A DNA stretch of 64,000 nucleotides from Candidatus Villigracilis vicinus (GCA_016721315.1 JADKIL010000003.1:434001-498000); one strand, 5' to 3'; counted from the first letter of the stretch, positions 21,488 to 30,428 are shown. Notes: a model not told the origin generated them from the sequence alone. Translations and numbers: made by a program.

Positions 21488-22921
21488 TTACGGCGTCGGC
21501 GTGGGAGTCACATCCTCCAGCATCGCTGGTTCAATTGTCGGCTCAGGGGTGGAGCCGGTTTCTGTCGTCTCTGGGGTAAAGGAACAAATGGTGCGAACCA
21601 CTGCCATGTCCACGGCGATGTTCGCATCGGCAATATATTCAGAGGCTTCAATGATCGTCGCCACTTCCAACGCTTGCGGGCATTTATTGTTCTTGGACGT
21701 ACTCAACGCCGCCAACTCAGAGGCGAACACATCATAATAATAGACCGTACTTCCATCCAAAGTCAGCGGCTGGACTTCCGCCTCGGTGTCATTCGGTCCG
21801 CATCCGCCGCGCCCATCACAAGATTCCGGTCCGGTGCAGCCGTTGATGGCACACCCCAGAGCCAGAATACCGGTCTCATAGTTGCGGTTCTTGTGATACA
21901 GCACGCCCAACTCTCCATACAAGACCGGGTTGAACGGCTCAAACTCGATCGCTTTTTGAATGTTGCGGATGGCGATGAAGAACTCACCCATCTGCGAATA
22001 GGTCTTGGCAATGGAAATATACGGCGCCGGGTCTTTCACACCCAATTGTGCGTTGATACGGGCGGTCTGCGCAAAATATTCAAGCGACTTTTCGAATAAC
22101 TGCTTTTGCACTTCTTCATTCGGGCTTTCAAACGCAAGACGGCGATAGCCAGCGCCTGCCCGCAGATAGAGAAAGGTTAAGTTCGGGGTAATGGCAAGCG
22201 CGCGATCATAGGATTCAATGGCAAGGGCATATTCACCCAACGACTCAAGTACATAGGCATTCACACGGTGGACGTCCATCAGGCTTGGGTCGGCTTCCAA
22301 AGCCTGGTCAATAACCTGTTGCGCCTGCGTCCATTTTTGCTGATCGACCAACACCTCAGCATAGAAAGCTTGCGCCAGCACATTCGTATTATCCAACTGA
22401 ATGGCTCGCACAGCTTCCTGCTCCGACTTTTGCAGCAACGCTTGCCGCTCACGGTCTTCAGACGTGTACGACGCCTTCCAATTCAAAGCGAATGCCAGCA
22501 CCGCGTGGGCATTGCTGCTATCCGGGTCCACTTCAATGGCTTTCTCCGCCGACACAATGGCTTCATCCAAACGGGCAAGCAAGTCTTCACGCTGCACGAT
22601 CAACGCGGTGGAATAGGTCTGAACACGTGATAACTGCGCCCAAACATCTGCGTTGTTAGGATCTACATTGGTGGCTTCCCGATAAGCATCAATGGCAGCT
22701 GTCAGCTGACCAGCAGTGAAATACGCGTCACCCTCAAGAGTGTACGAAGCAGCGAAGCGTGTGGGGGTGGCAGTCGGCAAGAACAAAGGCTTAACCTCCC
22801 CTTGTTGTACAGAACGGATCAACCAAATGCCTGCCAGGATCAAAACGACGAAGAAAAACATGCGATAGACGCCCGTCTCGTCACGTCGCCGAAAAAGGCT
22901 GCGTTTGTTATAGATGTTCAT
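21488..22921 (-). CDS. Membrane-anchored TPR protein (second of a coupled pair)
   Basis: A 477-residue protein with a short basic N-terminus, one membrane helix (about 21-36, MFFFVVLILAGIWLI) and then about eight TPR-type helix pairs (residues 60-345), such as AYREATNVDPNNADVWAQLS and AIESYDRALAITPNLTFLYL. The last 120 residues hold a Cys-rich loop (about 365-385, with GCAINGCTGPESCDG and GGCG) and a Thr/Pro-rich tail. TPRs act as protein-docking surfaces; the partner is unknown. Its ATG overlaps the stop of the preceding TPR gene by four bases (ATGA), so the two are translated together and probably assemble together. Confidence 0.75.
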   Translation of the reverse strand: MNIYNKRSLFRRRDETGVYRMFFFVVLILAGIWLIRSVQQGEVKPLFLPTATPTRFAASYTLEGDAYFTAGQLTAAIDAYREATNVDPNNADVWAQLSRVQTYSTALIVQREDLLARLDEAIVSAEKAIEVDPDSSNAHAVLAFALNWKASYTSEDRERQALLQKSEQEAVRAIQLDNTNVLAQAFYAEVLVDQQKWTQAQQVIDQALEADPSLMDVHRVNAYVLESLGEYALAIESYDRALAITPNLTFLYLRAGAGYRRLAFESPNEEVQKQLFEKSLEYFAQTARINAQLGVKDPAPYISIAKTYSQMGEFFIAIRNIQKAIEFEPFNPVLYGELGVLYHKNRNYETGILALGCAINGCTGPESCDGRGGCGPNDTEAEVQPLTLDGSTVYYYDVFASELAALSTSKNNKCPQALEVATIIEASEYIADANIAVDMAVVRTICSFTPETTETGSTPEPTIEPAMLEDVTPTPTP

Positions 22922-24177
22922 GGGGTGGGGGTGGCTTCCGCTTCCGCTGTCGCAACAGGTTCCTCTGTCGCGGTGGAAAGAGGCGCATCCAGGGTTTGCT
23001 GGCAGCGACTGGTGATCTCGTTGGCATTTTCCACTGCCAACTCATCCGCTGGAATACGGGAAACGATCAACTGAGCGATCTGCAGCGCTTCACCGCATTG
23101 ATCGGTGCGCGAGAGCGCCAAGCCATAGGTAAAATAATATTCAGCAATGCGCGGCGCATCTGGCACGAGGTTGATGACTTCCATTTCAATGCCGTCCTGC
23201 GAAAGCCCGCCTTTGACTACATAAGAAAGTTCCTGAATGGCTTCGGTCCAATAGGCGTTGCGGTAATACATTACGCCGAGGTTGCCGCGCAGGTTGGTAT
23301 CGGCGGGGTTGTTTGTAACAGCAGATTCAGCGAACTGCATGGCTTTGCCGTATTCACCGATGGTGGCATAAGTACGTGAAAGCAACAGGTCTGGGTTGGG
23401 GTCTTCGGGGTTGAGCGCGTCGGCACGGGTGAAAGAATCCACGGCTTTGTCATAGATACCAAGGATGCGGTAGTTCCGTCCCATTGCGAGATAGAGATCG
23501 GCGATATTGGCATTAATGGCAATGGCGGCTTCATATTCACGGATGGCTTCTTCGTAGTTACCGGTCGCTTCCAAAATATATCCGCGCGCACGATGCGTTT
23601 CGATCAGGTCAGGTGCGAGTGCTTGAGCCACTTTGGATTCTTCAATGGCTTTCTCGATCCCATCGAAGGAACCCAAGCCACTGTAATAAGAATCGATCAG
23701 GATCTCCACATAATAAGCATGTGCCAGCGCGTTATTCGGATCCAGTTCCAGCGCGCGTTTGATGCTGGATTCAGCTTCGAGATATTCACCTTGAAAGTTC
23801 AATGCCCACCCGCGCACGGCATGCGCCATGGAATTGCTCGGGTTGAGCAGCAAGGCATCTTCGGCGGAGATCTGAGCTTCTTTATATTTACCGGCAAATG
23901 CCAGGGTGCGTGCCAGCATAATATGAGTGGCAGGATTTTCCGGCTGCGAAACCACTGCCTGCTGATAAGCATCGATGGCGGGCAACAGTTTTCCCTGCTT
24001 AAAAAGCCCCTCGGCTTCAGCGATCAATGTCTCCGGTGAGATGGTGGGGGTGGGCGACGGCACACCCAACGGATCGATATCCGCGACCACAAAGCGATTA
24101 ACATACGCCCCAGCCAACACCAACAAACTAAGCAAAATAATGCGGAACCAGTTCGGACGGGTCCGCTTTTTGTTCAT
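22918..24177 (-). CDS. Membrane-anchored TPR protein (first of a coupled pair)
   Basis: About 419 residues from ATG 24177; an in-frame ATG at 24204 would add nine. A basic start (NKKRTRPNWFR) precedes one membrane helix (about 12-34), and then eight or more TPR units cover about 50-330 (for example AIDAYQQAVVSQPENPATH and GDYEEAIREYEAAIAIN-like repeats). The C-terminus is Thr/Ala/Pro-rich. The topology suggests repeats outside the membrane. It is a paralogue of the next gene, to which it is coupled by an ATGA overlap. Confidence 0.75.
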   Translation of the reverse strand: MNKKRTRPNWFRIILLSLLVLAGAYVNRFVVADIDPLGVPSPTPTISPETLIAEAEGLFKQGKLLPAIDAYQQAVVSQPENPATHIMLARTLAFAGKYKEAQISAEDALLLNPSNSMAHAVRGWALNFQGEYLEAESSIKRALELDPNNALAHAYYVEILIDSYYSGLGSFDGIEKAIEESKVAQALAPDLIETHRARGYILEATGNYEEAIREYEAAIAINANIADLYLAMGRNYRILGIYDKAVDSFTRADALNPEDPNPDLLLSRTYATIGEYGKAMQFAESAVTNNPADTNLRGNLGVMYYRNAYWTEAIQELSYVVKGGLSQDGIEMEVINLVPDAPRIAEYYFTYGLALSRTDQCGEALQIAQLIVSRIPADELAVENANEITSRCQQTLDAPLSTATEEPVATAEAEATPTP

Positions 24178-24319
24178 ACTCCATTTACTTCCACGTAGGT
24201 ACATAAATTTATATTACCATCCGCGGGAAATCACAGTCAAGCAAGGCGGCTAAGTTCTAATTTGCTTCTTATACCCACAAAGGCATAAATTCCCCCTTTT
24301 TCCATCAGAAGTGCATGAT

Positions 24320-24349
24320 TTGTGACCGCAGGCATATGTATGCTAAAAT
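24320..24349 (+). promoter_or_regulatory. Promoter of a probably leaderless trmD
   Basis: TTGTGA (24320-24325) and TAAAAT (24344-24349) are spaced by 18 bp. The -10 ends six bases before the ATG at 24356, so transcription would start at or next to the start codon. No ribosome site is present. Confidence 0.5.
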
Positions 24350-24355
24350 CGCCTC

Positions 24356-25117
24356 ATGCAATTTGAGGTATTCACCCTCCTGCCCGAAGTCTTCCCCTCT
24401 TATCTTGAAACCAGCATTCTCAAACGCGCACGCGAACGGGGACTGATCCACGTCAACGTTCATAACATCCGCAATTACACTCACGACCGCCACCATACAA
24501 CTGACGACACACCCTACGGCGGCGGCGGCGGAATGGTCATGAAACCGGAACCGGTCTTCGAAGCCATTGAAACCGTTTTAGGAATCGCGTCACCTCCTTC
24601 CACACCTGAGCTTGAGTCACCCCTTCCGATCATTTTACTCACCCCGCAGGGACGTGTCTTTAACCAAAGCATCGCTAAAGAATTATCGCAACACTCAAAG
24701 ATAGTCCTCCTATGTGGACGTTACGAAGGCATCGATGAACGCATCCGCCAAAATTTGGTCACAGACGAGATCTCCATCGGCGATTACGTGCTCACCGGCG
24801 GAGAGATTCCTGCCTTGATCCTCATTGATGCGATCTCGCGGCTCCTGCCCGATGTACTCGGCGACCCCACCGGCGCAGAGGATGACTCTCACGCCATGGG
24901 CTTGCTGGAATATCCCCATTACACCCGTCCACCTGAATTTCGCGGCAGCAAAGTGCCCGATGTGCTGCTCTCCGGCGACCATGCCAAGATCGACAAATGG
25001 CGCAGAGAACAAGCTCTCGAACGTACATTCAAGAAACGTCCCGACATGCTTGAGAAGGCGGACTTGAGTGAAGCAGACAAAAAATTCATCAAAAGTCTAA
25101 AGTCAAATATCGAATGA
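24356..25117 (+). CDS. trmD: tRNA (guanine-N1)-methyltransferase TrmD
   Basis: A 253-residue SPOUT enzyme that methylates G37 of tRNAs with S-adenosylmethionine and prevents +1 frameshifting. Signatures are FEVFTLLPEVFPSYLETSIL at the start, the DDTPYGGGGGMVMKPEP loop, the LLCGRYEGIDERI strand, the knot segment SIGDYVLTGGEIPALILIDA and the tail HYTRPPEFRGSKVPDVLLSG, with the catalytic Asp in the GDHAKI region. In most bacteria trmD lies in rpsP-rimM-trmD-rplS; here none of those genes is next to it. Confidence 0.96.
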   Translation: MQFEVFTLLPEVFPSYLETSILKRARERGLIHVNVHNIRNYTHDRHHTTDDTPYGGGGGMVMKPEPVFEAIETVLGIASPPSTPELESPLPIILLTPQGRVFNQSIAKELSQHSKIVLLCGRYEGIDERIRQNLVTDEISIGDYVLTGGEIPALILIDAISRLLPDVLGDPTGAEDDSHAMGLLEYPHYTRPPEFRGSKVPDVLLSGDHAKIDKWRREQALERTFKKRPDMLEKADLSEADKKFIKSLKSNIE

Positions 25118-25157
25118 ACTGCGATCCATAAAATCGGACCCATACTCGGAGGAAATT

Positions 25158-26438
25158 ATGTCATCAGCTCGCTTAAACTACGGCAAGACCTTCCTGCTCG
25201 GATTTGGATTTTTCGGTGTCAGTGTGATCTGGGGTGTATACAACGCCTTCGTCCCCATCTTCCTCGCTGATAAATTCGAGCTCTCCCCGGTGCTGATCGG
25301 TTTTTTCATGACTCTCGATAATATCGCAGCATTGTTCATCCAGCCGCCGGTGGGTGCATGGTCAGATAAACTGCGCTCCCCAATGGGACGCCGCATCCCC
25401 TTCATACTAATTGGCGCACCGATCACGGCTTTGGCGTTTGGCTTGATCCCGATCGCGGCAGTCCTGCCGCTTTTCGTGGCTTGTACCAGCACGCTTTTGC
25501 TCAGCGCGGCGTTATGGCGCACTCCGGTCGTGGCGCTCATGCCCGACATCACCCCTTCAGAGTTCCGCTCCCAGGCGAATGGCATCATCAACTTCATGGG
25601 CGGCATTGGCACCATCGTCGCCCTGCAAACCGGCGGCATGCTCTATAAGATGAGCCCTAACTTCCCATTCTGGCTTGGCTCGGGTCTGGTCTTGGTTGCC
25701 GTGCTCATCGTGTACCTCTTTATTGAAGAGCCGAAGGAATATGAAACAGCCGAAGAGCAACCCGGCATGCTTGCCAGCCTCAAGGAAGTATTCAGCAACC
25801 CCGATAAAAGCGGCATGCGCATTTTGCTCGCCATTTTCTTCTGGTTCATCGGTTTCTCTGCAGTGGAAACCTTCTTCACTTTATATGCCAAGAATCATCT
25901 TGGGTTGAATGAGGGCGATGGCGCGACCTTGCTCTCCGTCCTGCCATTGTTCTTCGTACTCTCTGCCATTCCCTCCGGTTTTGTAGCGGGCAAGCTCGGT
26001 CGCCGCACCACCATTGCTACAGGGTTGATCATCCTGACCATTATGCTCATTTTGTTATTCATCACACCTGCTGAAGCCCTGTTAACGGGCATCGCCCCGC
26101 TCCCGCTGGTCGGCATTCCGCTGGTGGAAGGCGGCGCACGCATGCTCACTCTCGCCGGCGTTCTGCTCATCCTCGGCGGCATCGGCTGGGCGTTCATCAA
26201 CATCAACTCCCTGCCCATGATTGTAGATCTGACCAGTGCCGCGCGCATCGGCACCTTCACTGGGTTGTATTACATGTTCTCGACCTTCTCTGCCATCGTT
26301 GGTCCGAACGTGAACGGCTGGGCAGTGCAGTTAACAGGCGGCAACTACAACATCATCATGCTGATCGCGCCATTCTTTATGTTGATCGCGCTTGGTTTGA
26401 TGATGGGTGTAAAGAAAGGCGAAGCAACCGTTAGTTAA
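25158..26438 (+). CDS. MFS transporter, SLC45/GPH-like
   Basis: A 426-residue protein with about twelve membrane helices. The loop after helix 2 reads GAWSDKLRSPMGRRIPFIL, the variant of the MFS GxxxDRxGRR motif found in the SLC45 sucrose/proton symporter and GPH groups. The central loop is charged (EEPKEYETAEEQPG), and a second SGFVAGKLGRRTT-type motif occurs between helices 8 and 9. It probably moves a sugar or glycoside with protons or sodium; the substrate is not readable. It has a good ribosome site (GGAGG) and lies 2 bp ahead of the first BMP lipoprotein gene, so it may share an operon with the nucleoside importer. Confidence 0.85.
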   Translation: MSSARLNYGKTFLLGFGFFGVSVIWGVYNAFVPIFLADKFELSPVLIGFFMTLDNIAALFIQPPVGAWSDKLRSPMGRRIPFILIGAPITALAFGLIPIAAVLPLFVACTSTLLLSAALWRTPVVALMPDITPSEFRSQANGIINFMGGIGTIVALQTGGMLYKMSPNFPFWLGSGLVLVAVLIVYLFIEEPKEYETAEEQPGMLASLKEVFSNPDKSGMRILLAIFFWFIGFSAVETFFTLYAKNHLGLNEGDGATLLSVLPLFFVLSAIPSGFVAGKLGRRTTIATGLIILTIMLILLFITPAEALLTGIAPLPLVGIPLVEGGARMLTLAGVLLILGGIGWAFININSLPMIVDLTSAARIGTFTGLYYMFSTFSAIVGPNVNGWAVQLTGGNYNIIMLIAPFFMLIALGLMMGVKKGEATVS

Positions 26439-26440
26439 AG

Positions 26441-27463
26441 GTGCAAGTGGTGGGTAACAAGTTACTCATTTCGAAATACATCGTTCTGGCGATGACATGT
26501 TGGGCGCTTGCAGCCTGCCTGTCATCGCCAGATTGTTTTCGTGAAGATGTCTTCTGCGCAGCATTGGTCACAGACACCCTTGGCATTGCAGATCATGGCA
26601 TCAATCAAGATGCCTGGGCAGGGCTGCAAGAAGCCTCCATGAACGGGTTGGCAGATCGGGTGGAATTCATTGCCTCTGTGGATGCGCGCGATTACGCAAA
26701 GAACATCACCTATTTTACAGACCGTGGCTTTGACGTGATCTTCACCTCCGGCATAGCTTTGGAAGACGCCACGCTTCAAAGTGTGGACCTTGAGCCTGCT
26801 GCCACCTTCGTGGGCTTCAACCAAACCTTTGCGGGTTCATACCCCAACCTCATCTCTGTCACCTTCCCTGAAGACCAAATGGGCTTTGCCGCCGGGGTCA
26901 GCGCTGCACAATTGACACAGACTGGAATTGTGGCGGCCGTTTGCGAAACCTCCGGTATCGACGCGATGTGGCGCTACTGCGAAGGCTTTCGCGCAGGAGT
27001 AAAGTTCGCGACCAGCGAGATCATCTCTCTGGTCGTCTACCGAGAAAATGGAGACCGTGAGAAATTATTTATAGATGAGGCATGGGGCTACGAAACTGCC
27101 ACAGATTTGATCCGCCGCGGCGCCGATGTGCTCTTTGCGGCAGGTGGGGTAACCGGGCAAGGAGCATTAAAAGCGGCTTCAGAATTTGGCGTGTACGCCA
27201 TTGGGGCAGAGCGCAACCAGGCAGCGGCATTGGGAGAATCCGGCTCGGGCGTGGTCACTTCTTTTTATGGGCAGACCCAGTTCGAGGTTCAGGAAGTGAT
27301 GCGTGAGGTACAGCAGGGGAACATCCAAAATTTTCGAATCGGAAAAATTCAGTTTACGGCGCTAAATCCAACGTTTTCGCCTGAATTTAGCCTTCAAATG
27401 GAGGTTTTACTGGCAGCCTTGGCGAAGGGCGAGCTTGAACCAACCGTTACAGATCCGCGTTAA
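26441..27463 (+). CDS. BMP-family substrate-binding lipoprotein (copy 1)
   Basis: A 340-residue lipoprotein of the Bmp/Med family (periplasmic-binding type I fold), starting at GTG 26441, with further in-frame GTGs at 26447 and 26450. The signal peptide ends in LAAC. The fold shows VTDTLGIADHGINQDAWAGLQEA (divided about residue 45-67), YFTDRGFDVIFTSG, the FPEDQMGFAAGVSAA loop, ADVLFAAGGVTGQGALKAAS and a C-terminal half with FYGQTQFEVQEV. Family members bind purine nucleosides and deliver them to an ABC permease. It is a distant paralogue of the next gene and may have a different ligand range. Confidence 0.8.
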   Translation: MQVVGNKLLISKYIVLAMTCWALAACLSSPDCFREDVFCAALVTDTLGIADHGINQDAWAGLQEASMNGLADRVEFIASVDARDYAKNITYFTDRGFDVIFTSGIALEDATLQSVDLEPAATFVGFNQTFAGSYPNLISVTFPEDQMGFAAGVSAAQLTQTGIVAAVCETSGIDAMWRYCEGFRAGVKFATSEIISLVVYRENGDREKLFIDEAWGYETATDLIRRGADVLFAAGGVTGQGALKAASEFGVYAIGAERNQAAALGESGSGVVTSFYGQTQFEVQEVMREVQQGNIQNFRIGKIQFTALNPTFSPEFSLQMEVLLAALAKGELEPTVTDPR

Positions 27464-27475
27464 CATTGCGCTCTC

Positions 27476-27504
27476 TTGCACAAAGATTGGAGTAGATTTA
27501 TACT
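27476..27504 (+). promoter_or_regulatory. Promoter of the second BMP lipoprotein gene
   Basis: TTGCAC (27476-27481), a 17-bp spacer and TATACT (27499-27504). A hairpin AAGGTT/AACCTT (27517-27540) follows in the 5' leader. Confidence 0.7.
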
Positions 27505-27516
27505 TACAAGCGTCGT

Positions 27517-27540
27517 AAGGTTCGCAAAAATGCTAACCTT
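27517..27540 (+). promoter_or_regulatory. Leader hairpin upstream of the BMP gene
   Basis: AAGGTT-C-GC and GC-T-AACCTT can pair around AAAAAT, about 12 bases after the predicted transcription start. It could be an operator or a stabilising 5' hairpin of a highly expressed mRNA; no riboswitch class was recognised. Confidence 0.35.
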
Positions 27541-27574
27541 TCTAATTACTATCTTCTAGAGGAGAAGAAATAAC

Positions 27575-28720
27575 ATGAAGAAGCTTTACTTTGTTATGGT
27601 AGCTTTGATCATCGCCTCGATGATTCTCGCTGCCTGTGGCGCCCCTGCCGCAACTGAAGAAGCCATGACCGAAGAGGCCATGACTGAAGCCCCTGCTACC
27701 GAAGCTGCCGCCACTGAAGCCCCCGCTACCGAAGCTGCCGCTGTCGTTAAAGTTGGTCAGGTGACCGACCTCGGCGGTATCGATGACAAGTCCTTCAACG
27801 CCACTGCTTACGCTGGTGTTGAAAAGGCTGTTGCCGAACTCGGTGTGGAAGGCAAATATCTCGAATCCACCCAGCAGGCTGACTACGCCAAGAACGTTCA
27901 GCAGTTTGTGGATGAAGACACCAACCTGATCATCACCGTCGGTTTCTTGCTCGGCGTTGATACTGCCACCGCTGCCAAGGCGAATCCTGATACTCACTTC
28001 GCGATCGTGGACTACTCCTACCCTGACTGCTTCGGCGACCCCGCTGAAGAAGGCAAGAGCTGCGGTTCCGCAAGCGAACTTCCCAACGTTCTCGGTTTGA
28101 CCTTCGCCATTGACCAGGCTGGCTTCCTCGCTGGTTATGCTGCGGCTGGTTCCACCCAGACCGGCAAGGTTGCAACCTTCGGTGGTATCAACATTCCGCC
28201 CGTTGTTTCCTTCATGATCGGTTACGAAAAGGGTGTTCAGTACTATAACGAACAGAATGGCACCGCTGTGGAAGTCCTCGGCTGGAGCACCGAAGCCAAT
28301 GATGGTTCCTTCACCGGTAACTTCGACTCCCTCGATGACGGACGCTCCTTCGCTGAATCCTTCGTTCAGGAAGGCGCCGACATCATCCTGCCGGTAGCTG
28401 GACCTGTCGGTCTCGGCTCCGCTGCCTACTGCCAGGAATCCGGCGCCTGCAAGATCATCGGCGTGGACACTGACTGGACCGTTTCCTCCCCCGAATACAC
28501 CGACATCATCCTCACCAGCATTCTCAAGAACATGAATGTTGCTGTGTTCGATGCCATTCAGGCTGAAGTCGACGGCACCTTTGCTGGCGGCATGTATGTC
28601 GGCACCGTTGAAAACGGCGGCGTTGGCATTTCTGACGTTGCTGGCGCTTCTGACGAACTCAAGGCTCAACTTGATGCCGTCAAGCAGGGCATCATCGACG
28701 GCTCCATCGCCACAAAGTAA
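27575..28720 (+). CDS. BMP-family nucleoside-binding lipoprotein (copy 2, main importer)
   Basis: A 381-residue lipoprotein. The signal peptide ends in the lipobox LAAC. A low-complexity stalk of Thr-Glu-Ala/Ala-Pro-Ala-Thr-Glu units follows (about residues 28-58). The BMP domain has KVGQVTDLGGIDDKSFNATA (about 61-80), FLLGVDTATAAKANPDTHFA, LTFAIDQAGFLAGYAA, KVATFGGINIPPVVSFMIGY and IIGVDTDWTVSS. It has its own strong promoter, an AGGAG ribosome site, and codon use rich in GCC/GAA/AAG, which suggests high expression. It is followed by a terminator and then the ATPase and permease genes, the usual ratio-setting layout of ABC importers. Confidence 0.9.
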   Translation: MKKLYFVMVALIIASMILAACGAPAATEEAMTEEAMTEAPATEAAATEAPATEAAAVVKVGQVTDLGGIDDKSFNATAYAGVEKAVAELGVEGKYLESTQQADYAKNVQQFVDEDTNLIITVGFLLGVDTATAAKANPDTHFAIVDYSYPDCFGDPAEEGKSCGSASELPNVLGLTFAIDQAGFLAGYAAAGSTQTGKVATFGGINIPPVVSFMIGYEKGVQYYNEQNGTAVEVLGWSTEANDGSFTGNFDSLDDGRSFAESFVQEGADIILPVAGPVGLGSAAYCQESGACKIIGVDTDWTVSSPEYTDIILTSILKNMNVAVFDAIQAEVDGTFAGGMYVGTVENGGVGISDVAGASDELKAQLDAVKQGIIDGSIATK

Positions 28721-28743
28721 ATTACCATCCTGCATTAAAAAAA

Positions 28744-28772
28744 GCCGGGGGAGGTTTCTCCTCCGGCTTTTT
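28744..28772 (+). terminator. Terminator between the binding protein and the ATPase gene
   Basis: GCCGGgGGAG and CTCCtCCGGC pair around GTTT and are followed by TTTTT. It would keep the binding protein more abundant than the ATPase and permeases downstream. Confidence 0.8.
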
Positions 28773-28830
28773 CCTTCCCTAAATCCCGAAGGTGTTTTCG
28801 TCGTAGTCCCCAATTCGCATGCACGTCCTT

Positions 28831-28836
28831 TATAAT
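28831..28836 (+). promoter_or_regulatory. -10 box for the ABC ATPase-permease unit
   Basis: TATAAT sits 59 bp before the ATPase start, after the terminator at 28744-28772. No clear -35 was seen. Confidence 0.35.
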
Positions 28837-28895
28837 GGGGCAGTGCAAAAAAGATCTTTTGGATTTATTGAATTCAGGCATCATGGAGGGCATGT

Positions 28896-30428
28896 ATGAC
28901 AAATGTTCTGGAATTGCGCGGTATTACCAAACGTTTCCCCGGCGTTCTTGCAAACAATAAGATCGATATTACGCTGCGAGAGGGAAAGATATTAGCCCTG
29001 CTGGGGGAAAACGGCGCAGGCAAAAGCACGTTGATGAACATCCTGTATGGGTTATATAAACCAGATGAAGGCAAGATCGTTGTCCGCGGCAAAGAGGTGG
29101 AAATTCAAGGACCGAACGATGCGATCGCACAAGGTATCGGCATGGTGCATCAACACTTCATGTTGGTTCCGGTGATGACTGTCACTGAGAATGTGATGCT
29201 CGGCATCGAACCCACCAAGAACGGCATCTTCCTAGATAAGGAAAAAGTGGCGAACCGGATCCGCGAGATCTCGGATGAGTACGGTCTGGAAGTAGATCCG
29301 CATTCTTACATCAAAGATCTTCCGGTGGGTATTCAACAGCGCGTGGAGATCATCAAGGTTCTCTACCGCCATGCCGATATCCTCATTCTTGATGAACCGA
29401 CCGCTGTGCTCACCCCGCAGGAAGTGGAAGGCTTGTTCAAGATCATTGATACGCTCATCAAAGCGGGCAAATCCATCATTTTTATTACACACAAGTTAAA
29501 AGAAGTTTTAGCCGTCGCCGATGACATCACTGTCCTGCGGCTTGGAACCGTTGTTGGCTCAATCGACCCGAAAGAAGCCACCTCCGAGATCCTCGCCACC
29601 ATGATGGTGGGACGTGACGTGAACCTGGTCGTGGAGAAAAAGCTCTCCGAGCCGGGTGCCCCCGTGATCGTTGTGGAAGATCTCCATGTCCGCGACGAAC
29701 GCCAGCACATGACGGTTCAGGGAGTTTCGTTCGATGTACGCAAAGGTGAAGTTCTCGGCATTGCCGGGGTGCAGGGAAATGGTCAAACCGAGTTGGTATA
29801 TGCCCTTACCGGACTTTTGCCGCTCGATACGGGCACCATCCGTCTGCTGGATGAGCCCATCCATAACACAACGCCGCGCAATATTCTAGAGCGCGGTGTG
29901 GCGCATATCCCTGAAGACCGCCAGCGCCATGGTTTAATCCTTTCTTTCCCCATTCACGACAATATGATGTTGTGCACCTATTACAAGCCACCTTTTGCCA
30001 AGGGAGTCTCCCTTCAGAAAAAGTCCATCTTCAGCAACGCCGAAGAATTGGTGAAGCAATACGATGTGCGCACGCCGAACATTTACGTCAATGCGGGAAC
30101 GCTTTCAGGCGGCAACCAGCAAAAAGTGATCGTGGCTCGCGAGTTCTCGCGCCCGATCGAATTGCTGATCGCCTCGCAACCGACCCGTGGTCTGGATGTA
30201 GGTTCGATCGAGTACATCCACTCCCAGATCATCAAAAAACGCGACGAGGGTGCCGGGGTCCTGTTGGTCTCCTCCGAGTTGGATGAGATTCTCGCTCTCT
30301 CCGATCGCATTGCAGTGATGTACAAGGGACAGATCATGGCAATCGTTGATGCGAACAAGGCAAGCAAAGAACAACTTGGCTTGCTGATGGCGGGCGTTCA
30401 CCCCTCCGAAACCTCGAATAAGAATTAG
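28896..30428 (+). CDS. Nucleoside-type ABC importer, double ATP-binding subunit
   Basis: A 510-residue subunit with two ABC domains in tandem, like RbsA and YufO/NupO. Domain 1 (about 1-240) has Walker A GENGAGKST, the Q-loop region and Walker B ILILDEPTAVLTP; its signature helix reads LPVGIQQRVEI. Domain 2 (about 255-500) has GVQGNGQTE as a changed Walker A, with a Gln-Thr in place of Lys-Ser/Thr, the signature LSGGNQQKVIVAREF and a degenerate Walker B LLIASQPTRGLD. One functional and one altered site is normal for this class. It powers import of nucleosides through the two permeases encoded next. Confidence 0.92.
   Translation: MTNVLELRGITKRFPGVLANNKIDITLREGKILALLGENGAGKSTLMNILYGLYKPDEGKIVVRGKEVEIQGPNDAIAQGIGMVHQHFMLVPVMTVTENVMLGIEPTKNGIFLDKEKVANRIREISDEYGLEVDPHSYIKDLPVGIQQRVEIIKVLYRHADILILDEPTAVLTPQEVEGLFKIIDTLIKAGKSIIFITHKLKEVLAVADDITVLRLGTVVGSIDPKEATSEILATMMVGRDVNLVVEKKLSEPGAPVIVVEDLHVRDERQHMTVQGVSFDVRKGEVLGIAGVQGNGQTELVYALTGLLPLDTGTIRLLDEPIHNTTPRNILERGVAHIPEDRQRHGLILSFPIHDNMMLCTYYKPPFAKGVSLQKKSIFSNAEELVKQYDVRTPNIYVNAGTLSGGNQQKVIVAREFSRPIELLIASQPTRGLDVGSIEYIHSQIIKKRDEGAGVLLVSSELDEILALSDRIAVMYKGQIMAIVDANKASKEQLGLLMAGVHPSETSNKN

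Noticed and set aside
27542..28813. Open frame of about 423 codons on the minus strand opposite the BMP lipoprotein
   Set aside because: It arises from the strong codon bias of the real gene and yields Ser/Gly/Phe-rich nonsense; the plus strand has the lipobox, fold, promoter and terminator.
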